DNA of 17,054 nt, taken from contig JAQVTZ010000017.1 in assembly GCA_028699795.1 (NCBI GenBank), forward strand, positions 1 to 17,054, written 5' to 3'. Source of the DNA: Clostridia bacterium (GTDB lineage: Bacteria; Bacillota; Clostridia; Christensenellales; DTU072). Below, piece by piece: positions 1 to 8,183 of the stretch (its first letter is position 1; the number at the start of each line of letters is the position of its first letter). The notes under the pieces are model-generated. The model did not search any database. It had not been told where the DNA came from and saw only the letters and a program-made list of their open reading frames with translations. The position numbers and the translations under genes are program-made.

Positions 1-2
1 CC

Positions 3-1544
3 AAAAACTTCGGCGATGCGGACCCCATACCGTTATATTCTGTCAGCGGTCTTGCTCCATGGGATACGGCAGAGCAAGTAGTCGGCGTCAAAAATGAGTC
101 GCTTCCAGTGCTGACGCATCAAGAGGGCGAAAACGCTTTTTATGAGTTTTCCAACCAATACGGGGTGTATTATTATTCCTCTTCCAATGTGCAGCTTTCT
201 CCCGATTACACGCTTACTTTTATCCATGGTACGCTCACGATTTACAAAGCGACACCCGTGATGCAATCTCAGTCCGAAATGAATGTGCCCTACGGCGACA
301 ATATTGACACCTTACAACCCTCAGCCGTATTTACGGTGACTGTGAACGGAGAAAGCAGAACGGTAAACGGCTCTATAGAATGGCTGGATGGCTCCGCCAG
401 ACCCTCTTTTGACGGTGAAAACTTGTTTAGCGCGCGCTTTACACCCGCTGTCAATTACGATATTTCTAAGCTGGAAAACAATGTCGCTTCTATTGATGTT
501 CAACTGGATGTGGGCATCTTTAAACGGCCTATCGACTTAGATATAGAGACAACGGAGTTTCTCTATACGGGCAAAGAACAAGCGTTAAGGATTACCTTCG
601 GCAATGTGCTTGAGGGCGACCAGATTCATGAAACAGTAACTTACAGCGACACGATGCTGAATGCGGGCGAATATACGGTAACAATAGCGATAGAAAACGG
701 CAACTACACGCTTATCGCGCCCGACGAAACCGAAACCGACGAACTTGTGCTAGACATTACTGTTCAAAAGGCGCCGTTGCTGATTTATCTAGAAGATATC
801 GAGTTGGGACAAGGCATCAGGCCGCCCAAAGATTTTATTTACGAAGGCTTTGTCAATGGAGAGACTGAGGATGACCTTATCACCAAACCCGATGTTACCT
901 TCTATACCGAAGCGGGTAATTTCGAGATTACGCCGTTCGGCGCAGTTTCGGACAATTATGAAATATCCTATCAGTCCAGCAGACAATCCGTCACCAAAAC
1001 CTTACTGACCTCCGAAGTACAAAACTTTACGATAGCGGGCAATTTCGATTTCCAAACCGAAATGACCGTTGCGGAACTGTCAAAAAGTGCGAATCGCGCA
1101 TTATTCGGCTCGTACAATTCGCAATTTGCTCCAATTAAGAATATCAATAAACTCGGTAATGTCCAAATATCCAGATTATATGATGTCGGCATTACAGTGG
1201 GAGGAGAAGAAGCTGCTCTTCAAGGCGTAAGCAGAGCGACTATCGAGATTCCTACACGCTTAAGAGAATCTAAGAGATTTTATGTCGTCTTAATAGACGA
1301 GGACGGCAGTATGAAGCTTGCGCAAAATGTCGTGCGTAGCGGCAATAACTTAAGTTTCGACTTCGAAAACTGTTCGATGGTCGGTATTGTTAATCCTCCG
1401 GATTATACATTCATTATATTGGGTTGCGTTGTAGTACTTCTTGTGATATCTGTCTTTGCGCTGGATATGGTGAGCGAGCGTCTCGGAATAGGAAGGCATA
1501 AGAAGAAGAAAAAGGCGAACAAAACCGAGCCGGCAAAAAAGTAA
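3..1544 (+). CDS. C-terminal part of a large MBG/YDG-repeat surface protein with a C-terminal membrane anchor (5' truncated)
   Basis: The frame is open from base 3 with no convincing start, so this is the 3' end of a longer gene; the GTG at 108 is internal. The first codons (FGDADP, then YSVSGL, later YTLTF..GTLTIYKA) have the layout of an MBG domain of the YGX type. A second module around 560-770 reads FLYTGKEQ, then NAGEYTVT and NGNYTL, the YDG/MBG pattern. A third, weaker module follows to about 1010. A distinct membrane-proximal domain (about 1015-1395) contains FYVVLIDEDGSMKLA. One hydrophobic helix (about 1401-1467) and a lysine-rich tail place the bulk of the protein outside the cell. 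There is no LPXTG motif. These modules serve as stalks or adhesion surfaces in known proteins; the ligand here is unknown. A strong GGAGG site follows directly for the next gene, so they may be co-transcribed. Confidence 0.85.
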   Translation, partial: KNFGDADPIPLYSVSGLAPWDTAEQVVGVKNESLPVLTHQEGENAFYEFSNQYGVYYYSSSNVQLSPDYTLTFIHGTLTIYKATPVMQSQSEMNVPYGDNIDTLQPSAVFTVTVNGESRTVNGSIEWLDGSARPSFDGENLFSARFTPAVNYDISKLENNVASIDVQLDVGIFKRPIDLDIETTEFLYTGKEQALRITFGNVLEGDQIHETVTYSDTMLNAGEYTVTIAIENGNYTLIAPDETETDELVLDITVQKAPLLIYLEDIELGQGIRPPKDFIYEGFVNGETEDDLITKPDVTFYTEAGNFEITPFGAVSDNYEISYQSSRQSVTKTLLTSEVQNFTIAGNFDFQTEMTVAELSKSANRALFGSYNSQFAPIKNINKLGNVQISRLYDVGITVGGEEAALQGVSRATIEIPTRLRESKRFYVVLIDEDGSMKLAQNVVRSGNNLSFDFENCSMVGIVNPPDYTFIILGCVVVLLVISVFALDMVSERLGIGRHKKKKKANKTEPAKK

Positions 1545-1560
1545 AAAGGAGGCAAAAAAT

Positions 1561-2931
1561 ATGGAATTTTGCAGTATTATCGAAAAATCAATGCCAAAGA
1601 TAGAGCAACTTGCCGAGATGGCAAAGGCGAGTACGGTTATCGACTCGACTTTTTACGACAAGTTGGATGTAAAGAGGGGATTAAGAGACATTAACGGCAA
1701 AGGCGTACTTGCAGGACTGACGGAGATTAGCGAAATCAACTCAAGTTATGTAGACGCCGACGGCGTATCGCATCCCAAAGAGGGCGAGCTATTTTATCGT
1801 GGAATTTCCATTAAAGAAATTGTGGACGGTTTTGTGGAAGAAGCACGCTTCGGATTCGAAGAAGTCACTTATCTTTTGTTGTTCGGCAAACTTCCTAATG
1901 CGGAAGAGCTAAAATCTTTTATTAGTGTCTTACGCTCTTTCCGTGCGTTACCACCCAACTTTGTGCGTGATATTATCATGAAAAAACCCTCTATCGATAT
2001 GATGAATGTGCTTTCCCGCAGCGTACTTACCTTGTATGCTTACGACGACAGAGCCGATGATATATCGATATCCAATGTATTAAGACAATGTTTGCAACTT
2101 ACCGCGCAACTACCTTTGGTGTCCGTATATGGTTATCATGCTTACAGACACTATCATGCCGGTGAAAGTCTTATTATACATACCAGCGATAGATATATGA
2201 GTACGGCAGAGAATATTCTGCATTTGCTAAGGCCCAACAGCGAGTTTACCCCTTTGGAAGCACGCTTGTTAGACCTCTGCCTTGTTTTGCACGCGGAGCA
2301 CGGCGGCGGCAACAATTCGACCTTTACCACGCATGTGGTAAGCAGTTCGGGTACCGACACTTATTCTACGATAGCGGCTTCGTTGGGTTCGCTGAAAGGC
2401 CCCCGCCACGGCGGCGCGAATGTTAAGGTCATTAAGATGTTCGAAGAAATCAAAAGGAATATCAAAAACCATAGCGATGCCGAAATCAGGGCTTACCTCG
2501 TCAAAATCTTAAGGAAAGAGGCTTTCGACGGCAAGGGGCTTATTTATGGCATGGGACACGCGGTGTACTCGATTTCGGACCCCAGAGCAAAGATTCTAGA
2601 AGAATTCGTAGGAAAACTTGCGGCCGAGAAGGGACTTACCGCCGAATATGAGCTGTACCGCAAGGTAGAACGCATCGCGCCCGAAGTCATTGCCGAAAAG
2701 AGCAGAATTTATAAGGGTGTCAGCGCCAATGTGGATTTCTACTCCGGTTTTGTCTATAAAATGTTGGGCCTTCCCGTAGAACTCTATACTCCGATATTTG
2801 CCGTGTCGAGGATGGCGGGTTGGAGTGCCCACCGCATCGAAGAACTTAGCAACAACGGCAAAATCATTCGTCCCGCCTACAAAGCGGTGGCAGAGCACCA
2901 GTCTTATAAAAAACTTACAGAAAGAGAGTAA
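1561..2931 (+). CDS. gltA: Citrate synthase (citrate/2-methylcitrate synthase family)
   Basis: This enzyme condenses acetyl-CoA with oxaloacetate to citrate in the cytoplasm. The 456-residue protein fits the family, with an N-terminal extension of about 40 residues. Catalytic landmarks are visible: LHAEHGGGNNSTF at residues 243-255 with His247 (pig His274 position), GPRHGGAN with His283 (His320 position), and GHAVYSISDPRA with Asp340 (Asp375 position). The SSSGTD stretch after the first histidine motif is also typical. An AAGGAGG site sits 6-7 bases before ATG 1561, so this start is secure. It is the first of eight closely spaced genes whose other members handle glycans and phosphoesters. No aconitase or isocitrate dehydrogenase lies nearby, so the local role may be glutamate precursor supply rather than a full cycle (inference). 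Discrimination between citrate and 2-methylcitrate synthase is not possible from motifs alone. Confidence 0.95.
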   Translation: MEFCSIIEKSMPKIEQLAEMAKASTVIDSTFYDKLDVKRGLRDINGKGVLAGLTEISEINSSYVDADGVSHPKEGELFYRGISIKEIVDGFVEEARFGFEEVTYLLLFGKLPNAEELKSFISVLRSFRALPPNFVRDIIMKKPSIDMMNVLSRSVLTLYAYDDRADDISISNVLRQCLQLTAQLPLVSVYGYHAYRHYHAGESLIIHTSDRYMSTAENILHLLRPNSEFTPLEARLLDLCLVLHAEHGGGNNSTFTTHVVSSSGTDTYSTIAASLGSLKGPRHGGANVKVIKMFEEIKRNIKNHSDAEIRAYLVKILRKEAFDGKGLIYGMGHAVYSISDPRAKILEEFVGKLAAEKGLTAEYELYRKVERIAPEVIAEKSRIYKGVSANVDFYSGFVYKMLGLPVELYTPIFAVSRMAGWSAHRIEELSNNGKIIRPAYKAVAEHQSYKKLTERE

Positions 2932-2940
2932 CAAAATCTT

Positions 2941-4530
2941 ATGCTTAATCTTATCCCTGTTCCTTATAAAAGCGAAGAAAAATACGGAGAGTTCGTGGTC
3001 AATCATTTAACCTCGGTTTATGCCGATTCCGAACTGACCAAAGCGAAGGATGTTTTCGTATCTCTCATCGAAAAGATATGCGGATACAAAATCCATACTG
3101 TAATAAGCAAAAACGCATCAATCAAGTTTTTGTTCGACCGTATCCAACCCGAAGAAGGTTACCGTATCGAATGCACGACAGAAGGTCTTGCGGTATATGC
3201 AAGCGGTTATGTCGGCGCATTCTATGCCGTGATGTCGTTAAGACAACTGTTTTGTATGGATATACCCGAAACCCCCACCGTGCTTTCTATGCACGCCGTA
3301 TCAATTACAGATAAACCAAGATATGGCTGGAGGGGGATTATGCTGGACGAAAGCAGACACTTTTTCGGTGCAGAAGTTGTCAAACAATTGTTGGATTGGA
3401 TGGCTATGTACAAGCTGAATATTTTCCATTGGCACCTTACGGACAACGAGGGGTGGAGAGTGGAAATCAAAAAATATCCCAAACTAACCGAAATAGGAAG
3501 TGTAAGAAGAGGCACCCAAACAATGGCTTGGGGAAGACCAAATGCTATTAACTGGGTATCTTACGGCGGCTATTATACGCAAGAAGCAATCAGAGATATT
3601 ATTGATTATGCCAAAGAACGCAACATCACGATTATCCCCGAAATCGATTTGCCCGCCCACTTTGCCGCGGCAATCGCCGCTTACCCCCAGTTAAGCTGCG
3701 GCGAAACGAAAATAGAGCCTTCCGTGCGACACAGCGAAAATGCGGACATCATTGCTTGCGTAGGCAAAGAAAGCACCTATCGTTTTGTCTATGATGTTTT
3801 GGACGAGTTGTGCGAGTTGTTCCCCGCGCCGTACTTTCATATCGGAGGAGATGAAGCATCCAAAAAAGAATGGAAACGGTGTCCTCTTTGCCAAAAGGTT
3901 ATGAAGGACAAAAAACTTGCGGACGAAGAAGCGTTGCAGGGGTATTTCAACAACAAAATCGCTCTTTATCTCAAACGGAAAGGCAAAGCGATGATTGGTT
4001 GGAACGAAATTTTGACCACAGACAATCTCGAAAGAGGCGTAATCGCCCAATATTGGACAGAAAAGCGGGATAGGAATGTAGAAAAACATGCCTTAGACGG
4101 CAGAAAAATAATCATCAGCAAGCATCAAGCTTTTTATTTTGATATGCCCTATGCTAAGGTCAGGTTGTCCGATACTTATAAATTTGAACCCGAAAAAGCT
4201 TTTCTTATAGAGGATTGGGCAATCGGTATCGAGGCGCCGCTCTGGACAGAATGGGTGTCTACGCCCGAAAGACTGCAATTCCAGCTGTTTCCCCGTATCG
4301 AAGCGCTTTCCGAAGTTGCTTGGTCGGCGAAAGAGGCGCGCAATTATCATGATTTTCGCAAGCGTTTGCGCAAGCGTATGGTGGCATTGGACAGAATGAA
4401 AATTAACTTTGCGCCCGAGAATACGCTGGAAAAGCACAGTTTAAATGCGTTGCGCATTTTTTTGACTTTCCTTGGCAAAAACGCGCATGTCGAATATGAA
4501 AAGGCGATGCGGCATAAGCGTCGCAAATAA
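2941..4530 (+). CDS. Glycoside hydrolase family 20, beta-N-acetylhexosaminidase
   Basis: This enzyme removes terminal beta-linked GlcNAc or GalNAc by substrate-assisted catalysis. The 529-residue protein has an N-terminal GH20b-like alpha/beta domain (about 1-120) and then a TIM barrel starting at RYGWRGIMLDESRHF (from Arg127). Signature residues are the HWHLTDNEGWR motif (His163, His165, Asp168) and the catalytic Asp304-Glu305 pair in HIGGDEA. The aromatic acetamide-pocket segments AQYWTE (Trp372) and WTEW (Trp435-Trp438) are also present. There is no signal peptide, so it should act in the cytoplasm on imported oligosaccharides, chitobiose-like sugars or cell-wall or mucin fragments. ATG 2941 lies 9 bases after the citrate synthase stop. 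The purine-rich AGAAAGAGAG upstream is only a weak ribosome site, so translational coupling is plausible. Substrate specificity is not resolvable from the sequence. Confidence 0.95.
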   Translation: MLNLIPVPYKSEEKYGEFVVNHLTSVYADSELTKAKDVFVSLIEKICGYKIHTVISKNASIKFLFDRIQPEEGYRIECTTEGLAVYASGYVGAFYAVMSLRQLFCMDIPETPTVLSMHAVSITDKPRYGWRGIMLDESRHFFGAEVVKQLLDWMAMYKLNIFHWHLTDNEGWRVEIKKYPKLTEIGSVRRGTQTMAWGRPNAINWVSYGGYYTQEAIRDIIDYAKERNITIIPEIDLPAHFAAAIAAYPQLSCGETKIEPSVRHSENADIIACVGKESTYRFVYDVLDELCELFPAPYFHIGGDEASKKEWKRCPLCQKVMKDKKLADEEALQGYFNNKIALYLKRKGKAMIGWNEILTTDNLERGVIAQYWTEKRDRNVEKHALDGRKIIISKHQAFYFDMPYAKVRLSDTYKFEPEKAFLIEDWAIGIEAPLWTEWVSTPERLQFQLFPRIEALSEVAWSAKEARNYHDFRKRLRKRMVALDRMKINFAPENTLEKHSLNALRIFLTFLGKNAHVEYEKAMRHKRRK

Positions 4531-4532
4531 CT

Positions 4533-4949
4533 ATGGATTTAGACAGAATTAAGAGTTTTTTTAAAGATGACCGTTATTGTTTCGTAAACGGAATAGAGAT
4601 AGTCGAAGTAACAAAAGATTATGCGGTATGCCGCGCGCAAATTACAAATAGCCATCTTAACGCAAACAATACGGTGCAGGGCGGCTTTACTTTTACGCTT
4701 GCGGACTTTGCGTTCGCTGTGCATTCCAATTCCGTTCTCGGCAGATGGACGGTTTCGCAAAACGTCAACATTTCATATATCAGACCGCCTAAGGGGAAGA
4801 TGCTATTCGCAAAAGCCGAGCCTGTTCATATCGGCAAAAGCACCGTGCTTTATCGGGTGGAAGTGTATGACGAACTAAATACAAAAGTCGCTTGTATTAC
4901 CGCGAACGGATATGTTTTGGGCGAAAACGCCGCCCTTAAGAATCTGTAA
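4533..4949 (+). CDS. PaaI-like hotdog-fold acyl-CoA thioesterase
   Basis: A 138-residue single hotdog domain, the usual length of PaaI/YdiI-type thioesterases that hydrolyse acyl- or aryl-CoA thioesters in the cytoplasm. The diagnostic helix segment is NNTVQGGFTFTLADFAFA (about residues 45-62). Asp58 in LAD matches the catalytic acid of PaaI. The segment SQNVNISYIRPP and the downstream KSTVLYRVEVYDELNTKVA strand pair match the rest of the fold. The family usually has HGG at the start of this helix; here it is QGG (Gln49), a substitution that also occurs in active hotdog enzymes elsewhere, so activity is not excluded. ATG 4533 follows the GH20 stop by 2 bases with little ribosome-site sequence, suggesting translational coupling. 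Its link to the sugar enzymes around it is unclear. The substrate is unknown. Confidence 0.85.
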   Translation: MDLDRIKSFFKDDRYCFVNGIEIVEVTKDYAVCRAQITNSHLNANNTVQGGFTFTLADFAFAVHSNSVLGRWTVSQNVNISYIRPPKGKMLFAKAEPVHIGKSTVLYRVEVYDELNTKVACITANGYVLGENAALKNL

Positions 4950-4950
4950 C

Positions 4951-4957
4951 GGAGGCG
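4951..4957 (+). promoter_or_regulatory. Ribosome binding site that sets the TTG start at 4962
   Basis: The sequence GGAGGCG directly follows the thioesterase stop and lies 4 bases before TTG 4962. The same GGAGGCG element precedes the FGGY kinase start at 14542. It supports TTG 4962 over the in-frame GTG at 4968, although the GTG is also within range. Confidence 0.65.
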
Positions 4958-4961
4958 TAAA

Positions 4962-5402
4962 TTGATTGTGTACAGATTGGAGACCGAATTTTGTCCTCGA
5001 ATGACATCCAATCACTTCAGATTTCCGTTTGCCGTAAAAAAGCCGTGCACGTGTTTGCGCATCTTTTATCGTTATACTCCAAAGGTCTTACAAAATACTA
5101 CGGAGGCGTTATCTCTTATTAAACAGTGCTATTTAAGATACGGGATAGACGCGCTTCCCGTGCAAATACGCAACGAGCTTCCACTCCATAATCTAATTAC
5201 GCTTTCGATAGATTCTCCTTTAGGCCTTGCAGGCACGGCCCACAGGCATGCCAACCAAGCAGAATATTTTATCGGCCTCGAGGAAGCCTCTCCCGGATTC
5301 AACAAAACCGAAATCGTATCGGGAGACTGGGCGGTGGTGCTCAGCACGCATGCCGTGCTTTCAGAGAAGGTAAAAGCGGAGGTCGAAATCTATGTCGATT
5401 GA
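4962..5402 (+). CDS. Stand-alone homologue of the N-terminal beta domain of CehA/McbA-type metallohydrolases
   Basis: This 146-residue protein has no enzyme motif. Its segments follow the N-terminal domain usually fused in front of the PHP domain in CehA/McbA-family enzymes: HFRFPFAVKKPCTCLRIFYRY (typically FEVPEGV..L.V.Y.Y), LITLSIDSPLGLAGTAHR (typically IDLGLFDP..RGWSG.AR), EASPGF (typically ATPGY), and SGDWAVVLSTHAV followed by VKAEVEI (typically PGTWHVVLG.Y). An extra segment of about 35 residues lies between the first two blocks. The gene overlaps the PHP gene by 11 bases, so the two are very probably translated together and the products may associate. It starts at TTG 4962 after GGAGGCG; GTG 4968 is an alternative. 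There is no signal peptide. The domain match is from memory of the family and is an inference, but it is strengthened by the neighbour being exactly the expected partner. Confidence 0.75.
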   Translation: MIVYRLETEFCPRMTSNHFRFPFAVKKPCTCLRIFYRYTPKVLQNTTEALSLIKQCYLRYGIDALPVQIRNELPLHNLITLSIDSPLGLAGTAHRHANQAEYFIGLEEASPGFNKTEIVSGDWAVVLSTHAVLSEKVKAEVEIYVD

Positions 5403-6357
5403 GTTTTATCCTTTTGAATTGCATACACATTCATTGCACAGCGACGGCAGTTTCACGCCCGAAGAGCTTGCGCGCAATGCGTTGGAAGAGGGGCTTGCGG
5501 GGTTTGCGCTTACCGACCATAATACTTTTGCGGGGACGTCGTACGCAAGACAAGCTGCCGAAAAGCTCGGGCTTGTTTTTCTGCCCGGTATCGAATGGAC
5601 GACATTTTACGGACATATCACTGTGTTGGGCGGCGATTTTGGTGTCGATTGGCGCGAGGTTAACCCCGAAACTGTTTGCACAAATGCCGCAAATATCAAA
5701 GAAAAAGGCGGATGTGCGGGGATTGCGCATCCTTTCCGCATCGGGTATCCCATCTGCACGGGCGGAAGCGACGGTTGGGGCATAGACAACTATAAAGACT
5801 TTACCCACTACGAAGTATGGTCTTATAGAGACCCTTCGGAAGAGCATACCAATCGTTTGGCAGAAGAGCGTTACCGCTTTTTGGCGGCAAACGGAAACCG
5901 CCTTGCTTGCGTTTACGGCAGAGATTGGCATGCGAAAGAAGACGGCTTGTTTGCGGCGACTTATTTGGGTATCGACGGCGCCCTTATTACGGAGAACGCG
6001 TTGGAAGCAATCCGAAAAGGCAGAAGCTATGTTTCTACCGGAGTGAGACTGGAAGCGAATTTGACAGACGATAAAGGAAACAGGTTTTTTATAGGAGACC
6101 AAATGCCAGTGGGTGAATATACTCTAGATACGAAATTGACGGCGCCCCATGGCGGATTTTCGAACGGGAATACCTTTTCGATAAAAACAATTTCGTTGGT
6201 AGGGGCAGACGGCAAGGCAGAAAAGCATGAAACGGTTGACGGGAAGTTTACCTGTCGTTTAAAATTAAAAAGAGGATTTCTGCAACTTACTGCAGAAGGC
6301 GATGTCAACGGGAATGAGAGAAAATTGTTGATTGCTACGCCATTCTTCATAAAATAA
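5392..6357 (+). CDS. PHP-domain metallohydrolase of the CehA/McbA type
   Basis: PHP enzymes are metal-dependent phosphoesterases or related hydrolases. The 321-residue protein shows the full ligand set: ELHTHSLHSDG (His11, His13, Asp18), TDHNT (Asp42, His43), GIEWTTFYGH (Glu68, His75), GIAHPF (His113) and YGRDWHA (Asp178, His180). After the barrel, KGRSYVSTGVRLEA leads into a C-terminal beta region of about 100 residues, as in CehA/McbA family members. These normally carry an N-terminal beta domain as well; here that domain is encoded by the overlapping upstream gene. The start ATG 5392 has a GCGGAGG site within the 3' end of that gene. No signal peptide is present, so it is cytoplasmic. Possible substrates are phosphoesters or phosphodiesters such as sugar phosphates, fitting the GDPD-like protein next door, but CehA itself acts on a carbamate, so the reaction is open. 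Confidence 0.85.
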   Translation: MSIEFYPFELHTHSLHSDGSFTPEELARNALEEGLAGFALTDHNTFAGTSYARQAAEKLGLVFLPGIEWTTFYGHITVLGGDFGVDWREVNPETVCTNAANIKEKGGCAGIAHPFRIGYPICTGGSDGWGIDNYKDFTHYEVWSYRDPSEEHTNRLAEERYRFLAANGNRLACVYGRDWHAKEDGLFAATYLGIDGALITENALEAIRKGRSYVSTGVRLEANLTDDKGNRFFIGDQMPVGEYTLDTKLTAPHGGFSNGNTFSIKTISLVGADGKAEKHETVDGKFTCRLKLKRGFLQLTAEGDVNGNERKLLIATPFFIK

Positions 6358-6379
6358 TACAAAAGAGGGAGGTTTCTTT

Positions 6380-7045
6380 ATGATTATTACCGCGCATGGC
6401 GGCTCGTTGGGGACGGGACGCAACACTTACAGGTATTTCGGGAAGATGACCGGCTATAAAATTGATGCGATCGAAGTCGATATTATGAAACGAGGCAAAA
6501 TATTGTATCTTGCCCATGTCGTGCCCGCATTGTTTGCGCGCCGCGCCATACCATTGTCTTATGTTTTTGAGTATTGCAAAAAACACAATGTTATGGTGAA
6601 TTGCGATGTTAAGCGCAAAGGGCTGGTAAAACCCGTGTTAGAGCTTGCCAAAGAAATGGGCGCAGAGCAGTTTATTTATTTTACTGGTTCTGTCTACCAT
6701 AAAGAAATAGACAACTTGGATGGGGGCATTGCCTATGTCAATACTTCCTTTTATAAAAGGAAATTTCCGTTGTGCTTAGAAAATCTAGAAAAAATCAAAG
6801 AGTATCTGGACAGTTTTAAGAATCCCCGTATAAAAGGTATCAACATTCCTTATCGGTACGCATCCAATGAGTTTGTAAAAAAAGCAAAAGAAATCGGGCT
6901 GGGATTATCTATTTATACGGTAGATGACGCGGCGCTCTTAGAGAGGTTGATTCCACTTTGCCCCGATAACATTACCACCAACAGGATAGACCTTGCACTT
7001 GCCTTGCGGGGCGCTTGCGATCAAAATAACGAGGACAGAGAATAA
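6380..7045 (+). CDS. Divergent glycerophosphodiester phosphodiesterase (GDPD) family protein
   Basis: A 221-residue TIM-barrel protein of the GDPD family, which cleaves glycerophosphodiesters to sn-glycerol 3-phosphate and an alcohol. Family landmarks are AHGG at the N-terminus (His6; usually HRG), AIEVDI (Glu32 and Asp34, metal ligands), LYLAH (His46; usually followed by Asp), NCDVK (Asp76 and Lys78; usually EIK) and the C-terminal ITTNRID, close to the canonical GITTNRPD. The usual PENT motif reads GRNT. Both catalytic histidines and the acidic metal pair therefore remain, but the Arg of HRG, the Glu of PENT and the Asp of HD are replaced, so its substrate or activity may differ. It is short for the family and has no signal peptide. 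GGGAGG precedes ATG 6380 by 8 bases. It sits between a PHP enzyme and an oxidoreductase, so a cytoplasmic phosphodiester or glycan substrate is plausible. Confidence 0.8.
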   Translation: MIITAHGGSLGTGRNTYRYFGKMTGYKIDAIEVDIMKRGKILYLAHVVPALFARRAIPLSYVFEYCKKHNVMVNCDVKRKGLVKPVLELAKEMGAEQFIYFTGSVYHKEIDNLDGGIAYVNTSFYKRKFPLCLENLEKIKEYLDSFKNPRIKGINIPYRYASNEFVKKAKEIGLGLSIYTVDDAALLERLIPLCPDNITTNRIDLALALRGACDQNNEDRE

Positions 7046-7046
7046 T

Positions 7047-8183
7047 ATGATTCGTTTTGCAGTAGTGGGCATAGGCCGCATGGGGATTATTCATGCGCGC
7101 AATCTTGCAAAGGGCAGAGTAAAAGGTGCGACGCTTGTCGCCGTGTGCGACACGGACCCCGAAAAACTTGAAAAATTCCAAACAAAATTTAAGAGCATTT
7201 GCGTCTATGACAACCATAAAAAAATGCTTGCGGAGGCAAAGTTGGACGCCGTTGTGGTCGCCACACCGCATTATTCGCATGTGGATATTATATGCGATGT
7301 CCTTCGCGCAGGCGTAAACGCGCTGTCCGAAAAGCCCGCGGCGGTCGAAGTAGGTGAAGCGACAAAAGCGATCGAGCTTGCCGCTAGTCTTCCGCATCTT
7401 AAATATGGTATTATGTATAATCAACGCACCAACAGAATGTACGCTTACGCCAAAAAACTGTTGGACAAAGGCGCGCTGGGCGAAATCAAAAGAGTAACTC
7501 TTACGATTACGGATTGGTATCGCTCTCAATATTATTATAATATGGGCGGCTGGCGCGCAAGCTGGAACGGGGAAGGCGGCGGATTGTTGATTAACCAATG
7601 CGTACATCAATTGGATATTTTGCAATGGCTTGCGGGCATGCCCGAAGGATTGACGGCTTGGGCTTCTACCGTTAACCGCAATATCACCGTTGAAAACGAT
7701 GTTGTCGCGGTTATGGATTACCAAAACGGCGCGAAGTGTGTTTTTACCGCTTTGGGACACGAACTAAACGGTACGAACCTTCTAGAAATAGCGGGAGACA
7801 AGGGGCGGATATCTATTGGCAGATTCAAAATGAGATATTATTCGTTTACCAAATCCGAAAAAGAAGTCAATGCCACCACGACGCGCGGGTATGGCTGGTC
7901 CGCTTTTAAAAGAAAGGCGCTTACTTACGGATTCAAAAATGCGTGTAACGAACTCCGTTGCATGGGACAACAAGTTAATATTTTGCGCAATTTTACCAAT
8001 TGCTTGTTAGAGAAAGAAGAACTGATTGCTCCCGGTAGCGAAGGAATCAAAGCGCTTTCCATTATCAATGCGATCTATATGTCCGCCTATCAAGGGAACA
8101 AAAGGGTTACCTTCCCATTGGATGCAGACCAATACCACGCTTTGCTGGAAGAGTTCAAAAAAAAGGAGAAAGATTGCAAATGA
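7047..8183 (+). CDS. Gfo/Idh/MocA family NAD(P)-dependent oxidoreductase
   Basis: A 378-residue dehydrogenase-type protein that typically oxidises or epimerises sugars, inositols or sugar-nucleotide derivatives with NAD(P). The N-terminal Rossmann fold begins at once with VVGIGRMG (Gly8, Gly10, Gly13). The family's EKP motif is SEKPAAV (Glu95-Lys96-Pro97). The C-terminal alpha/beta domain has GGGLLINQCVHQLDILQW with His187 and Asp190, the usual catalytic-region pattern. ATG 7047 is chosen because it starts directly at the Rossmann strand and lies one base after the GDPD stop. The frame extends upstream to 6993, but that part overlaps the GDPD gene and looks unrelated. Its 3' end overlaps the next gene by four bases (ATGA). 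Members in glycan operons often act on unusual glycosides through oxidation-elimination; whether this one does is not shown. Confidence 0.9.
   Translation: MIRFAVVGIGRMGIIHARNLAKGRVKGATLVAVCDTDPEKLEKFQTKFKSICVYDNHKKMLAEAKLDAVVVATPHYSHVDIICDVLRAGVNALSEKPAAVEVGEATKAIELAASLPHLKYGIMYNQRTNRMYAYAKKLLDKGALGEIKRVTLTITDWYRSQYYYNMGGWRASWNGEGGGLLINQCVHQLDILQWLAGMPEGLTAWASTVNRNITVENDVVAVMDYQNGAKCVFTALGHELNGTNLLEIAGDKGRISIGRFKMRYYSFTKSEKEVNATTTRGYGWSAFKRKALTYGFKNACNELRCMGQQVNILRNFTNCLLEKEELIAPGSEGIKALSIINAIYMSAYQGNKRVTFPLDADQYHALLEEFKKKEKDCK

Noticed and set aside
108..110. GTG 108 as the true start of the left gene
   Set aside because: The frame is open upstream to base 3, and those codons (FGDADP, YSVSGL) are the beginning of the same MBG module, with no ribosome site before 108.
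1468..1541. Sortase (LPXTG) anchor in the left surface protein
   Set aside because: The tail after the membrane helix is lysine-rich but no LPXTG-like motif precedes the helix; this is an ordinary transmembrane anchor.
5431..6102. 223-residue open frame on the minus strand
   Set aside because: It is antisense to the PHP gene, whose metal-ligand motifs are complete; no domain or ribosome site supports the reverse frame.
6993..7046. N-terminal extension of the oxidoreductase frame
   Set aside because: It overlaps the end of the GDPD gene, and the Rossmann fold begins immediately at ATG 7047, as expected for the family.
6972..7760. 262-residue open frame on the minus strand
   Set aside because: It lies opposite the well-supported Gfo/Idh/MocA gene, has no recognisable domain, and reads like a reverse-strand shadow.
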